A stretch of 50,810 nucleotides of DNA from Prochlorococcus marinus str. MIT 9302 (GCF_000759975.1 NZ_JNAM01000012.1:1-50810), one strand, 5' to 3'. Positions 36,413 to 46,058 are shown, numbered from the stretch's first letter. The notes: a model not told the origin generated them from the letters alone. Made by a program: numbers and translations.

Positions 36413-37810
36413 CTATGTTTTTATGACTCTTATATTAAAATTTAACAGATCTTTGTTGCATAAACTTTGATTATTTATCCAATTAAATCTATCGACATCA
36501 ATTTTTTCACCAGGAACTAGTAGAGGTATCCCAGGAGGATAAGGGCAAATAATATCTCCAGATATCTTATTTAATGATTGCGAAAATGGAATACTCTGAG
36601 TCTCACTTCTCCAAGCAATTCCAATTTGAATTTCGGGTGCTTCAACTAATTTAAAAGGCGATTGGAGCACTTCTAAACTTTTTAATTTTTTCGAATTTAA
36701 TAGTAATTTATTCCACAACTTTTCAAATAAATTAAGAAAATCTTTTTGATTTGCAAACCCTAAGCAAAAAGTTAGAGTCATCATTTCTGGTAATTCAGCA
36801 ATAAGACCATTTTTATAAAAAAATTTATCAGCAGTGAAACCATCAATTCCAACCTTAGAGGTATTTAATACTATTTTTAAGGGGTCTTGGGTTTCTATGA
36901 GAGGAATATTCTTTTGGATTAATTTTTTGTAGATCCTTTTTGCCTCTAAAATTCTTTTTTGATATTTTGATAAACTGTTTTTATCAAGCCAGTCTTTAAT
37001 AGACTCTTCACAAGAAGACAGTAATAAGGAGCTTGTACTAGTAGTTTGCAACAAATTAATACTTCTTATTAAATTTTGCTCATTTACTAGATGCCCTTTG
37101 TACCAAAGTGCAGCAGTTTGAGTTAAACCATTTAGCGACTTATGCAATGAGTGAACGACTAAATCAGCGTTTGATATTAAAGCGGATTTTGGTAGGTTAA
37201 GGTTTTCACAAAAAAGGAAATAAGAACCATGGGCTTCATCAACCAAAACAGGTAATTTTTTTTGATGACAAAGATCTATTAAAGGCCCTAAATCTCCCGC
37301 GTAACCATGATAAGAAGGACTTACAAGAATTACACCTACAATTTTTTTCTTATTAAAATTTATTTTTTTAAATACATTTTCCAACCAGTTTTTTGTAATT
37401 GGTTTGTAATGACCATTTTCTGATGAAAAATCTAGGTCAAAGAATATTGGTTGTATGTTCTGCATCGCACATATTTTTATAACACTTATGTGGACATTTC
37501 TAGGCATCAGGATATTTTCGCCAGGATTTGCCATTGCAATTACAGCTGATTGTATTAATCCAGATGCTCCATTAACTCCAAAAAAACATCCTTTCGCCCC
37601 AAATTTCTCAGAGAATTCTTTTTGAGTTTTGGCAATTAATCCGCCTTGAGATAGAGGTGAGCCTATCTCTGGTAGTTCCGGTAAGTCCCAATACCCAGGT
37701 TGTTTTTTTAATAATTTCACTAATTTCTTGGGTAAAGCTGCCCCTCTGTTATGAGCGGGAAAGAAAAGTGACTTTAAAAACTTTTTACTTAGAAAAGATG
37801 AAATGCTCAT
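36413..37810 (-). CDS. PLP-dependent Orn/Lys/Arg decarboxylase family protein
   Basis: A 465-residue fold-type I PLP enzyme. It has an N-terminal AHNRGAALPKKL region, GVNGASGLIQSAVIAMANPGENILMPRNVHISV near residues 75-105, VSPSYHGYAGDLGPLIDLCHQKKLPVLVDEAHGSYF (PLP-contact Asp and His), and DLVVHSLHKSLNGLTQTA with the Schiff-base Lys. The C-terminal domain ends CPYPPGIPLLVPGE, typical of the family. Likely activity is decarboxylation of arginine, lysine or ornithine toward a polyamine; the exact amino acid cannot be read from sequence. It is shorter than the inducible E. coli enzymes and lacks their receiver-like wing domain. Confidence 0.88.
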   Translation of the reverse strand: MSISSFLSKKFLKSLFFPAHNRGAALPKKLVKLLKKQPGYWDLPELPEIGSPLSQGGLIAKTQKEFSEKFGAKGCFFGVNGASGLIQSAVIAMANPGENILMPRNVHISVIKICAMQNIQPIFFDLDFSSENGHYKPITKNWLENVFKKINFNKKKIVGVILVSPSYHGYAGDLGPLIDLCHQKKLPVLVDEAHGSYFLFCENLNLPKSALISNADLVVHSLHKSLNGLTQTAALWYKGHLVNEQNLIRSINLLQTTSTSSLLLSSCEESIKDWLDKNSLSKYQKRILEAKRIYKKLIQKNIPLIETQDPLKIVLNTSKVGIDGFTADKFFYKNGLIAELPEMMTLTFCLGFANQKDFLNLFEKLWNKLLLNSKKLKSLEVLQSPFKLVEAPEIQIGIAWRSETQSIPFSQSLNKISGDIICPYPPGIPLLVPGEKIDVDRFNWINNQSLCNKDLLNFNIRVIKT

Positions 37811-37874
37811 AAAGTATTATTGATATATATAGAATGGACTAATAAGAATCCTTCTTTGATATTTTTTAACTTTA

Positions 37875-39533
37875 ATGACAAGGTCTTATTCGAAATACTC
37901 GGCAAAAAGTGACTTGATTTGGTTGATTTTGAGACCATGGATTTTCATCCCAAGAGTTTTATATATCCTTTTAACTTTTCTTTTCCTTTTTTTAAGAATA
38001 CTTTTTCAAGGTAACAGTAAAAACAAAAATGTACAAAAAAATCTCTCAATATATCTTTTTGATGTAATAACAGATTTAGGACCTTGTTTTATAAAATTAG
38101 GACAAGCACTTTCAACTAGACCGGATCTTGTTAGACAAGATTGGCTAACAGAACTTACCAACTTACAGGATAATCTCCCAGCATTTGATCACAAAATTGC
38201 TTTAAGAATTATTGAAGAGGAACTTGGTGCGCCACCTAATGAATTATTTTATGAGTTCCCAGAGAGTCCTATTGCCTCAGCAAGCTTAGGTCAGGTTTAC
38301 AAAACAAAAACAAAAAATAATACTTACGTAGCTGTAAAAGTACAAAGGCCAAATTTGTACTTTCTTATTAGAAGAGATGTTGTGATATTAAGGTTTTTGG
38401 GAACTTTTTTGTCACCATTTCTACCATTAAATATTGGTGTTGGAATTGGAGAAATAATAGATGAATTCGGCAAGGCACTTTTTGATGAAATTGACTATGA
38501 AAAAGAGGGAGAAAATGCTTTGAAGTTTGCAAATTTATTCAAAGATAACCCAAATGTTTTTATTCCTAAATTGGAAAAACAGTTTTCATCAAAGAGAATT
38601 ATTACAACCTCTTGGATTGATGGAGTCAAGTTAAGAGATAGGGCTTTATTGGAGGAAAATAACTTGATACCTTCCTCTTTTATAAAAACTTGTGTAATCA
38701 GTGGTCTTCAGCAATTATTTGAATATGGATATTTTCATGCTGATCCACACCCTGGGAATATGTTTGCTCTCAAAGGAGGAAACCCAGATTATGGGAATTT
38801 AGCTTATGTAGATTTCGGCATGATGGATACTATTACAAATTCAGATAGAATCACTCTTATTAAGGCAATTGTTCACATAATAAATGATGAATATTATCTT
38901 CTTGCAAAAGATTTTCAGAAATTAGGTTTTTTAACTAAAGAACAAGATCTTCAGAAGCTTGTTGAACCATTAAAAGAAGTTTTAGGAGGATCTCTAAGCG
39001 CTGAGGTTGGCAATTTTAATCTTAAAAATGTAACTGATAAATTCTCAAAACTAATGTATTCTTATCCATTTAGAGTGCCAAGTAGGTTCGCGTTGATAAT
39101 AAGAGCCGTTGTTAGTCAAGAAGGTTTGGCACTTAGACTAGATCCTGAATTTAAAATTTTAAAAATCGCATATCCCTATATAGCTAAAAAACTACTTACT
39201 GATAACTCTGATGAGATTTTAGAAATTCTTTTAGAAGTCGTTTTTGATAATAAAGGTAGAATTCAAATAGCAAAAGTTGAAAGTTTACTAAATATTTTAT
39301 TTAAAGATTCTGAAAATATTAATTCAGACCTAATACCAGTTGCCAATGCTGGATTGAAATTATTTGTTAGTAAAAAAGGATCCGAAGTTCGGAAGAATCT
39401 TCTTTTAAGCCTTATAAAAGATGACAAACTAGAATTAACTGATGCAAAAAAACTTTTAAGTTTAATTAGAGATACATTTAGCCCTTTGAATATTGCAAAA
39501 AGTGCAGTTCAAAATATAATTTCTCCAGTTTAA
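37875..39533 (+). CDS. ABC1/AarF/UbiB-family atypical kinase
   Basis: A 552-residue member of the UbiB family. The N-terminus has one or two hydrophobic helices (about 15-40). The kinase-like core holds CFIKLGQALSTRPDLVRQDWLTELTNLQDNLP (KxGQ motif replacing the usual Gly loop), SASLGQVYKTK, VAVKVQRPNL (Lys), HADPHPGNMF and YVDFGMMD (the HRD and DFG counterparts). Known members bind quinone or isoprenoid-like lipids and support ubiquinone or plastoquinone and tocopherol metabolism in plastids. The role here is inferred by family only. It is divergent from the PLP decarboxylase gene by 64 bases. Confidence 0.9.
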   Translation: MTRSYSKYSAKSDLIWLILRPWIFIPRVLYILLTFLFLFLRILFQGNSKNKNVQKNLSIYLFDVITDLGPCFIKLGQALSTRPDLVRQDWLTELTNLQDNLPAFDHKIALRIIEEELGAPPNELFYEFPESPIASASLGQVYKTKTKNNTYVAVKVQRPNLYFLIRRDVVILRFLGTFLSPFLPLNIGVGIGEIIDEFGKALFDEIDYEKEGENALKFANLFKDNPNVFIPKLEKQFSSKRIITTSWIDGVKLRDRALLEENNLIPSSFIKTCVISGLQQLFEYGYFHADPHPGNMFALKGGNPDYGNLAYVDFGMMDTITNSDRITLIKAIVHIINDEYYLLAKDFQKLGFLTKEQDLQKLVEPLKEVLGGSLSAEVGNFNLKNVTDKFSKLMYSYPFRVPSRFALIIRAVVSQEGLALRLDPEFKILKIAYPYIAKKLLTDNSDEILEILLEVVFDNKGRIQIAKVESLLNILFKDSENINSDLIPVANAGLKLFVSKKGSEVRKNLLLSLIKDDKLELTDAKKLLSLIRDTFSPLNIAKSAVQNIISPV

Positions 39534-39647
39534 TTTTTATATTTAATTCTAATAAATTTACTTATGATTTTTAAATGATTAAAATTAAATAAGATACTTA
39601 CTTTTAAAATTTAGTAATCAAATAATTAATGACATTGGACATATGGA

Positions 39648-40142
39648 ATGAATATTTTTAAAAATCTTTTTTTATTTAAAAAAAAATCTGTGATTGATAA
39701 TGAAGTAAATCATGGATTAGTGAATCAGTATGGAGAAATTGCAAAGTTGGTAAAAGAAGCGAGAATCCAAAAAAATATAACAATTCAGGAATTGTCACGT
39801 ATATCAAAAATTCCTGAACAAACGATAATTTCTATTGAAAACAATAACAAAAATATTAGACCAAAGTATCCATTTATAAGATCAATATTAATCAAATTAG
39901 AGGAATGCTTAGGATTAAAAAAAAATTCATTAGAAAAATTAGCAATAAGAAAAGGAGAAACTTATAAGAAAGAAAAAAATGATTTTATTGTAAACAAATT
40001 CGATCTTATAAATACTTGGCAGGGAAGCCTTTTGTATTTTTCTATATTAATTTTAAGTGTTTTTATATTGAAGAGATATTTTATTTTAAATGTAAATGTT
40101 ATTGAGATTCAAAATATTGAAAACAAAATCATTGATAAATAA
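39648..40142 (+). CDS. HTH-domain membrane protein, RodZ-like
   Basis: A 164-residue protein with a cytoplasmic Xre-type helix-turn-helix (about 33-97; IAKLVKEARIQKNITIQELSRISKIPEQTIISIENNN), a basic linker, one membrane helix at about 128-150 (SLLYFSILILSVFILKRYFIL) and a short external tail. The order matches RodZ, which links MreB filaments to the cell envelope, but the usual periplasmic domain is missing. It could be a shortened RodZ or a related adaptor. It stands alone between the ABC1 kinase and the convergent malQ, 18 bases away. Confidence 0.75.
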   Translation: MNIFKNLFLFKKKSVIDNEVNHGLVNQYGEIAKLVKEARIQKNITIQELSRISKIPEQTIISIENNNKNIRPKYPFIRSILIKLEECLGLKKNSLEKLAIRKGETYKKEKNDFIVNKFDLINTWQGSLLYFSILILSVFILKRYFILNVNVIEIQNIENKIIDK

Positions 40143-40160
40143 ACTTCAATAAGTCTCTAT

Positions 40161-41681
40161 CTATTTTCTAGTTCTCCCAAAATTATTTCCTAGCTCACTA
40201 AATCTCTTAAAATTGTCTTCAATTTCTCCTAAAGGTCGATTTAACTTCCATTTCCAGTTGTTTTTTGTAGTACCAGGTATGTTTAATCTGCTTGAGTCAT
40301 CTAGAGATAAAATATCTTGCAATGGAGCAATAAAGAGATTGGCATTTGTATCCATGCCTATTTTTATTAAACTCCATGAAGGATTTTCAGAGAATTTATA
40401 TTCATCTTTTATTAGTTTTTTGGCGTTATTTTCTAAACACTCCCACCATGAGATGGAAGTAGAGTTGTCATGGGTACCTGTATAAACTACCCAATTTTCT
40501 CCTTCAATATTCTTGGGTAAATATGGGTTGTCTTCGTTACCATCAAAAGCGAACTGTAATATTTTCATTCCTGGAAGTTCAAAATTTTTCCTTAATTTTT
40601 CTACATCAGGTGTTATTACTCCCAGATCCTCGGCGATTATTGGTAGTAAGTCAGTCCCTAAATCTATTTTTAGTTTATTTAATAGTATTTTTCCTGGAGA
40701 ATTTATCCATCTACCAGAAATTGCTGTTTTAGAATTGCCATTAACTCTCCAGTAACCAGCTAAACCTCTGAAATGATCTAATCTCAACAAGTCCACAAGT
40801 TCAAATTGCCTTTTAAATCTTTTTCTCCACCAATCGAAATTAGTATTCTTATGTTTTGACCAAAAGTAAGTTGGAGTTCCCCATAATTGTCCTGTTGATG
40901 AAAAATAATCAGGAGGCACACCACTTTGAAAGATTAAATCTCCATTTTTAAAAATTGAAAATAGTGATTTATTACTCCATACATCGGCGCTGTCCCTAGA
41001 AACATAAAAGGGCAGATCTCCAATTAACTTGACATTATATAATTTTGCAAATGTTTTAATAGAACTCCATTGCTCATCTAAATGCCACTGTATTAATTTT
41101 TTAATAAGTATCTTTTCACTTTTTGTATTAATCCATGATTTTAAAAATTCGTTATTTTTTATTTTAAATTCTTTAGGCCATTGCCACCAAGGCAACATAT
41201 TAAATTCCTCCCTGATAACAACAAATGTTGCATAATCTTCAACCCAAGAATTCTTTCTAATCCATTCATTAAAATCAAGTTTTCTCTCTTCAGATTGTGA
41301 ACTCCAACCTTGTAAAAGGAGTTGACCTAACTTTATTGTTAAATTATTCGCAGCATCAAAATCAAAATGATTCTTATTCTGATTTGTTGGACCTAATTCT
41401 TCTAAATTAGAAATGAAGATAAAACCTTTTTCGATTAAATGGTCAATATCAAGAAACCATGGATTTAGTGCAAAGCTAGACGGTGAACTATATGGGGACC
41501 CAGTAGAATCAGTTGGTGTAAGAGGTAAAAATTGCCAGTATTCGATACCATGGCTATGAAGCTTTTTTATCCAATCTTTAGCGCCTTTACCAAAAGTTCC
41601 ACATTCTCTTCCTCCTGGTATACATGAAGGATGCATAAGTATTCCTAATGATTTTTTTTTAAGAACTGTTTGAATAGACAT
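40161..41681 (-). CDS. malQ: 4-alpha-glucanotransferase MalQ
   Basis: A 506-residue GH77 disproportionating enzyme (D-enzyme). Blocks include GILMHPSCIPGGRECGTFGKGAKDWI, WQFLPLTPTDSTGSPYSSPS, KLIGDLPFYVSRDSADVW, LLRLDHFRGLAGYW (nucleophile Asp), IIAEDLGVITPDVEKLR (acid/base Glu) and YTGTHDNSTSISWW (third carboxylate). It moves alpha-1,4-glucan segments between chains during glycogen synthesis or breakdown. The C-terminal NIPGTTKNNWKWKL is also conserved. It stands alone on the minus strand, divergent from prs over 254 bases. Confidence 0.96.
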   Translation of the reverse strand: MSIQTVLKKKSLGILMHPSCIPGGRECGTFGKGAKDWIKKLHSHGIEYWQFLPLTPTDSTGSPYSSPSSFALNPWFLDIDHLIEKGFIFISNLEELGPTNQNKNHFDFDAANNLTIKLGQLLLQGWSSQSEERKLDFNEWIRKNSWVEDYATFVVIREEFNMLPWWQWPKEFKIKNNEFLKSWINTKSEKILIKKLIQWHLDEQWSSIKTFAKLYNVKLIGDLPFYVSRDSADVWSNKSLFSIFKNGDLIFQSGVPPDYFSSTGQLWGTPTYFWSKHKNTNFDWWRKRFKRQFELVDLLRLDHFRGLAGYWRVNGNSKTAISGRWINSPGKILLNKLKIDLGTDLLPIIAEDLGVITPDVEKLRKNFELPGMKILQFAFDGNEDNPYLPKNIEGENWVVYTGTHDNSTSISWWECLENNAKKLIKDEYKFSENPSWSLIKIGMDTNANLFIAPLQDILSLDDSSRLNIPGTTKNNWKWKLNRPLGEIEDNFKRFSELGNNFGRTRK

Positions 41682-41935
41682 GTTTTAATTATATTTTGAT
41701 TATTTCCTATTGAATTTTTATTAATCCTATAAATTCAACGATATACAAATTTTTTTTTATTGACAAATACTATCTTAAATATTTTTAGACATAATTATAA
41801 AAAATTATGATTTTTAACCAATTTAAATTTGCATTTTGCTTAATAGATGTGACTTTTGAAAAGATCTAGTGATTATCTTTTGCGAAATTCACATAAACGA
41901 CTACGATATAAATATAGTTTTATGTTGCTAATTTC

Positions 41936-42931
41936 GTGACAAGTTTTATCACGGCAGTGCAGAATAAAGAATCGAATTTTAATCTAGCCAATAGTAGATT
42001 AAGGCTAGTAAGTGGAACAACAAATCCTAAACTAGCTGAAGAAATTGCATCATACTTAGGGATTGAAAATGTACCTTTAATATCTAAAAGATTTGCTGAT
42101 GGAGAACTTTATGTTCAGATTCAGCAATCCATAAGAGGTTGCGATGTATTCCTGATTCAACCTACAAGCGCTCCTGTAAACGATAGTTTGATGGAACTTA
42201 TGATAATGGTGGATGCTTGCAAGAGGGCATCTGCAAGACAAATAACCGCCGTAATACCTTATTTTGGATACGCAAGGGCAGATAGAAAGACTGCAGGAAG
42301 AGAATCTATAACTGCAAAACTCACTGCTAATTTGCTTGAGAAATCAGGAGTCGATAGAGTTCTTGCTATGGATCTACATTCTGCTCAAATACAAGGTTAT
42401 TTTGATATACCGTGTGATCATATTTACGGTTCACCCGTGTTAATTGATTATTTAGAATCTTTAAATTTAGAAGAAGTTGTAGTTGTCTCTCCTGATGTAG
42501 GTGGAGTGGCTAGAGCAAGAGCATTTGCAAAATTAATGAATGATGCTCCCTTGGCTATTATTGATAAAAGGAGATCAGCTCATAATATCGCCGAGAGTCT
42601 AACAGTTATTGGTGAAGTTAAAGGTAAAACGGCTATTCTTATAGACGATATGATAGATACGGGAGGAACAATTTGTTCTGGAGCTCATTTATTAAAAAAA
42701 GAGGGAGCTAATAGAATATTTGCATGTGCCTCACATGCTGTATTTTCTCCCCCTTCTTATGAAAGATTAAGTACAAAGGATTTATTTGAACAAGTTATTG
42801 TTACCAATAGCATTCCTGTTATTGTTAAAGATTATTTCCCGCAGTTAAAAGTTCTTTCTGTTGCAAATATGCTGGGTGAAGCAATTTGGAGAATCCACGA
42901 AGAAAGTTCGGTTAGTTCAATGTTCAGGTAA
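41936..42931 (+). CDS. prs: Ribose-phosphate diphosphokinase (PRPP synthetase)
   Basis: A 331-residue class I PRPP synthetase: ribose 5-phosphate plus ATP gives PRPP for nucleotide, histidine and tryptophan synthesis. It shows LVSGTTNPKLAEEIASYLG, SKRFADGELYVQIQQSIRGCDVFLIQPT, VIPYFGYARADRKTAGRESITAK, VLAMDLHSAQIQGYFDIPCDHIYG (flexible loop and Mg site), VVSPDVGGVARARAFAK and AILIDDMIDTGGTICSGA (the PRPP loop). The start is GTG at 41936; an ATG 14 bases upstream runs into a stop. A TATAAA box at 41907-41912 may be its -10. The N-terminal 15 residues are an extension relative to many bacteria. Confidence 0.96.
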   Translation: MTSFITAVQNKESNFNLANSRLRLVSGTTNPKLAEEIASYLGIENVPLISKRFADGELYVQIQQSIRGCDVFLIQPTSAPVNDSLMELMIMVDACKRASARQITAVIPYFGYARADRKTAGRESITAKLTANLLEKSGVDRVLAMDLHSAQIQGYFDIPCDHIYGSPVLIDYLESLNLEEVVVVSPDVGGVARARAFAKLMNDAPLAIIDKRRSAHNIAESLTVIGEVKGKTAILIDDMIDTGGTICSGAHLLKKEGANRIFACASHAVFSPPSYERLSTKDLFEQVIVTNSIPVIVKDYFPQLKVLSVANMLGEAIWRIHEESSVSSMFR

Positions 42932-42940
42932 TTAGTAAAA

Positions 42941-43381
42941 TTATTTTTTGCCTTGCTCTATAAGCTTCTTTAATCTTTTTTCATAATCATTTTTTATATT
43001 CTTTGGAATGCTCTCAGGACAAATATTAAGTGCGCTTCCAACAATTTGAAATGTGCCTGCATTATATAATTTTTTTTGGTCAAGTTTTTTATTCCCTAGC
43101 TCTTTAATAGCTCCTCCATGCTTGCCAATTATTACATTTGCAAAAGTAGCACTTGCAATGCCAAGACCTTTATTGAAATCCACTTCAGCTTTTGAAGCAA
43201 TACAAAGATAAGATGCCCCCATTTGTCTGTATAGGAAAAGATCTTTTTCAGAGGCAGCAATAAAATTTTTTTCCGCTTTAATTTGTTTATTTGTTGTATT
43301 AATTTCACAAAGTGAGAAAGATATAATAAAACCAATACTTAACAATTTAAGAATTCTTTTTGTATGAAAATTAATACTCAT
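42941..43381 (-). CDS. Conserved exported protein, unknown function (146 aa)
   Basis: A protein with a basic start and a hydrophobic segment (about residues 9-25; LLSIGFIISFSLCE), probably a signal peptide. The mature part has the memorable block MGASYLCIASKAEVDFNKGLGIASATFANVIIGKHGGAI, a helical stretch, and two Cys (about residues 60 and 122) that could pair. I have seen similar picocyanobacterial proteins but cannot assign a function. It is convergent with prs (nine bases) and downstream of the CpcS-like gene by 62 bases. Confidence 0.75.
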   Translation of the reverse strand: MSINFHTKRILKLLSIGFIISFSLCEINTTNKQIKAEKNFIAASEKDLFLYRQMGASYLCIASKAEVDFNKGLGIASATFANVIIGKHGGAIKELGNKKLDQKKLYNAGTFQIVGSALNICPESIPKNIKNDYEKRLKKLIEQGKK

Positions 43382-43443
43382 TAACTAATAATATTTACTA
43401 CAAGATAACATTTTTATTTTTAATATTAATTGATAAAAAGAAG

Positions 43444-43986
43444 TTACTTAATAATTTTTTGTTCGTGATGATTCTCTACTATTTTTAGCTTATTTTTGTT
43501 CCATGAATATATGACCCTGAATCTATAATTATCGGAATCTACTAGTCTTGTATGTTCAAGGATATACCAATCTTTATACGAAGATTCGAAAATCATTTCG
43601 TGCTCATCGACTTGTTTAATATTTGAAATCCCTTCATCATTACTTAAATAAAAATGTTCCCTCATAAGTTGATGTCCCCTTAAGAATGCGCGCATTTCTC
43701 CTCGTTCTTTATATTGTGGATTTTCCTCGAAAAAATTATATTTTTTTTCTGGATACCAAGTGAATCTATATTGAGACTCCCATGCGGATTTATTCTCAAG
43801 AGCCTCTATATTAATATTCATGCATAAATTATAAGTTTTTTGTACTTCATCAAGAAAATATGTTCTATTAGATCTCCACAATCCGATATTTCTCGAAAAC
43901 CATCTTTTTAAATTGCTATTTAAACTTATTTCTGGAGAATCATTGTCGCCAAAATTTAAATTGTTCTCTTGATTAATAGCAACCAT
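43444..43986 (-). CDS. CpcS/CpeS-like (calycin-fold) protein
   Basis: A 180-residue protein resembling the S-type bilin lyases: an N-terminal helix followed by NIGLWRSNRTYFLDE (compare the WxSxRT start of CpcS/CpeS), the strand-rich block FTWYPEKKYNFFEENPQYKERGEMRAFLRGHQLMREHFYLSNDEG, and VDEHEMIFESSYKDWYILEHTRLVDSDNYRFRVIYSW. S-type lyases attach phycobilin to phycobiliprotein cysteines. No phycobiliprotein gene is near it. It may therefore attach a bilin elsewhere or be a related pigment-handling protein. Confidence in the fold is moderate and in the activity low. Confidence 0.6.
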   Translation of the reverse strand: MVAINQENNLNFGDNDSPEISLNSNLKRWFSRNIGLWRSNRTYFLDEVQKTYNLCMNINIEALENKSAWESQYRFTWYPEKKYNFFEENPQYKERGEMRAFLRGHQLMREHFYLSNDEGISNIKQVDEHEMIFESSYKDWYILEHTRLVDSDNYRFRVIYSWNKNKLKIVENHHEQKIIK

Positions 43987-44093
43987 TATATAAATAAGTC
44001 TTATTTATTTCATAGCTTATTTGTAGAATAAAAATAAATATCTTAAGGTGTTTATAAGGATTAACAGCTTTTCAACACTTCAGGGCAAATCAT

Positions 44094-45212
44094 TTGAATG
44101 ATAAAAAAGAGCTAAAACTAATACTAGTTGCAGCTAGAAATCAACTTTCTAGTAGTGATATTAAGTCCCTGATAGCTTATTTAGAATCAGATGATTGTGA
44201 ATTTGAGATATCTCTTCAGATCTCTGAGACCACAGAACAACCGGAATTACTCGAATTACATAGATTAGTTGCTATTCCGGCTCTTATTAAGATTTCCCCA
44301 GCTCCAAAACAAATATTCGCTGGAAGTAACATTTTCTCTCAGTTGCAGAAATGGTTGCCAAGGTGGACACAGGAAGGCTTAACAAACAATCTAGGGATTA
44401 ATTTGCAACCATCCAAAATTGATTCAATAAGAACTCAAAAAGAATTTCTTTTAGAAGACGAACTTCTTGTTTTAAGACAAGAAAATGAAACATTAACAAA
44501 AAGAATTGAATCTCAGGAAAGATTATTAAGAATGGTCGCACATGAATTAAGAACTCCTTTAACTGCTGCTACTTTGGCTGTTCAAAGTCAAAAACTTGGG
44601 CAAATAGATATTTCAAAATTACAAGAAGTAATTAAAAGACGACTACAAGAGATTGAACTATTATCTCAGGATCTTTTAGAAGTGGGAACAACAAAATGGG
44701 AAGCGTTATTTAATCCTCAGAAAATTGACTTAGGTAATATTAGTGCTGAAGTAATACTCGAATTAGAAAAATTCTGGAGACTAAGGAATATCGAAATTGA
44801 TACTGATATTCCATCCGATCTGCCAAGTGTGTTTGCAGATCAAAGAAGAATGAGGCAAGTATTTTTAAATTTAATTGAAAATGCCATTAAATTTTCTAAA
44901 GACTCTGGATCAATAAAAATTACGATGATTCACAAGACAAATCAATGGGTAGAAATAACAATTTGTGACAAAGGTGCCGGTATTCCTTTGAGTGAACAAA
45001 AAAGAATTTTTCTTGATAGAGTTAGGCTCCCACAGACTTCTGAAGGAACTTCAGGATTTGGAATTGGGTTATCTGTATGCAGGAGAATTGTACAAGTCCA
45101 TGGAGGGAGAATATGGGTGGTATCTGAAATTGGCAAAGGTTCCTGCTTCCATTTTACTGTTCCTGTGTGGCAAGGACAAAACAAAGAGCAACAATACTTG
45201 ACGAAAGGCTAG
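44094..45212 (+). CDS. sasA: SasA, circadian clock output histidine kinase
   Basis: A 372-residue kinase. Residues 1-100 form the KaiB-like thioredoxin-fold domain ([46 protein letters not shown]). Residues 115-145 form a coiled coil. The kinase core has the H box [11 protein letters not shown] with His150, N box [10 protein letters not shown]1 DKGAGIP and G2 GFGIGLSVC. SasA senses KaiC through its KaiB-like domain and phosphorylates RpaA, driving daily gene expression. The start is TTG at 44094; the ATG four bases later is in another frame and short. tRNA-Glu follows 41 bases after the stop. Confidence 0.95.
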   Translation: MNDKKELKLILVAARNQLSSSDIKSLIAYLESDDCEFEISLQISETTEQPELLELHRLVAIPALIKISPAPKQIFAGSNIFSQLQKWLPRWTQEGLTNNLGINLQPSKIDSIRTQKEFLLEDELLVLRQENETLTKRIESQERLLRMVAHELRTPLTAATLAVQSQKLGQIDISKLQEVIKRRLQEIELLSQDLLEVGTTKWEALFNPQKIDLGNISAEVILELEKFWRLRNIEIDTDIPSDLPSVFADQRRMRQVFLNLIENAIKFSKDSGSIKITMIHKTNQWVEITICDKGAGIPLSEQKRIFLDRVRLPQTSEGTSGFGIGLSVCRRIVQVHGGRIWVVSEIGKGSCFHFTVPVWQGQNKEQQYLTKG

Positions 45213-45253
45213 CCTTACTCTTAATTTTTAATAAAGCGTTATGCTGATTACCT

Positions 45254-45326
45254 GGCCCCATCGTCTAGAGGCCTAGGACACCTCCCTTTCACGGAGGCGA
45301 CAGGGGTTCGAATCCCCTTGGGGCTA
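45254..45326 (+). tRNA. trnE: tRNA-Glu (anticodon UUC)
   Basis: A 73-base cloverleaf: acceptor GGCCCCA pairing with TGGGGCT (G-U at the end), D arm, anticodon stem CCTCC/GGAGG around CTTTCAC-like loop with TTC, and T arm AGGGG-TTCGAAT-CCCCT, discriminator A. CCA is not encoded. Besides decoding, glutamyl-tRNA is the substrate of HemA for chlorophyll and heme synthesis. It lies between sasA and the convergent SRPBCC gene. Confidence 0.92.
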
Positions 45327-45342
45327 TTTTTTAAATTTTAAA

Positions 45343-45879
45343 CTAATTTTCTGATGATTTTGCTTGCCTATCTACGGCAATCAAATTCTCTGAAAGATCC
45401 TTTTTTAGTCTTTTCTCTATCATCCCTATTGGCATCCACTGACAACCTTGAACAGTAAGATCGTAAATTAATGAATTTTTTGAGGTATTTTTAATGTTTT
45501 GAATTTTCCAACTACCTTCAAATTTTCTGAAATCCCCTTTAATTAAATTGAATTTTAAAAGCCCAAGCTCCTTTTCTTCAAATAAATCGATAGTTACTTC
45601 TGCTGAGAATTTCATGCCAAGGAAATCTTGAGCCCCAACTTGTTTTAGGTGGACATTATTGTTATTTTGATATATTTTTTTGCTTGACAATAGATTTGGT
45701 ATGAAGAGATTTAATCGATCATAATCTGTTAAAACATTCCACAATGAATCCAAACTTGCAGAAGTAGTTAGTTGAGCTGCAAGTCTCCTTGTTCCGCCAG
45801 AAAGCTTTTCCATGGTTTGCTCAATTGTTCTGTAATCATTTTTTTTTAAATGATCTACTGATTCTTGAGGATTATTCAT
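45343..45879 (-). CDS. SRPBCC/START-like lipid-binding-fold protein
   Basis: A 178-residue protein with the polyketide-cyclase/COQ10 fold: LAAQLTTSASLDSLWNVLTDYDRLNLFIPNLLSSKKIYQNNNNVHLKQVGAQDFLGMKFSAEVTIDLFEEKELGLLKFNLIKGDFRKFEGSWKI is typical of strands and the L/VWxxLTDYxxLxxFIPNL start (text split at 45-120). It has a hydrophobic cavity for a lipid, quinone or pigment, but no catalytic motif can be named. Plant and cyanobacterial homologues are usually left as 'cyclase/dehydrase'. The N-terminal 35 residues are polar. It is convergent with tRNA-Glu and divergent from petH over 182 bases. Confidence 0.82.
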   Translation of the reverse strand: MNNPQESVDHLKKNDYRTIEQTMEKLSGGTRRLAAQLTTSASLDSLWNVLTDYDRLNLFIPNLLSSKKIYQNNNNVHLKQVGAQDFLGMKFSAEVTIDLFEEKELGLLKFNLIKGDFRKFEGSWKIQNIKNTSKNSLIYDLTVQGCQWMPIGMIEKRLKKDLSENLIAVDRQAKSSEN

Positions 45880-46058
45880 AAATCAATTTTTTAATTAGAT
45901 AAAAAATTATTTCTGTGTAACTATACATATAAAAATAACAAATACTGAAAAATAAAAATAATTTCATTTATTTATTCCGATCTCAAAACGTAACCATTTT
46001 TGTAAAATCACTACAATTTAAACTACAAATTGATAATCTTTTATATAAAGAAAACTAA

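Noticed and set aside
41807-41869. 20-codon ORF upstream of prs
   Set aside because: Too short and without motif; likely chance in the promoter region.
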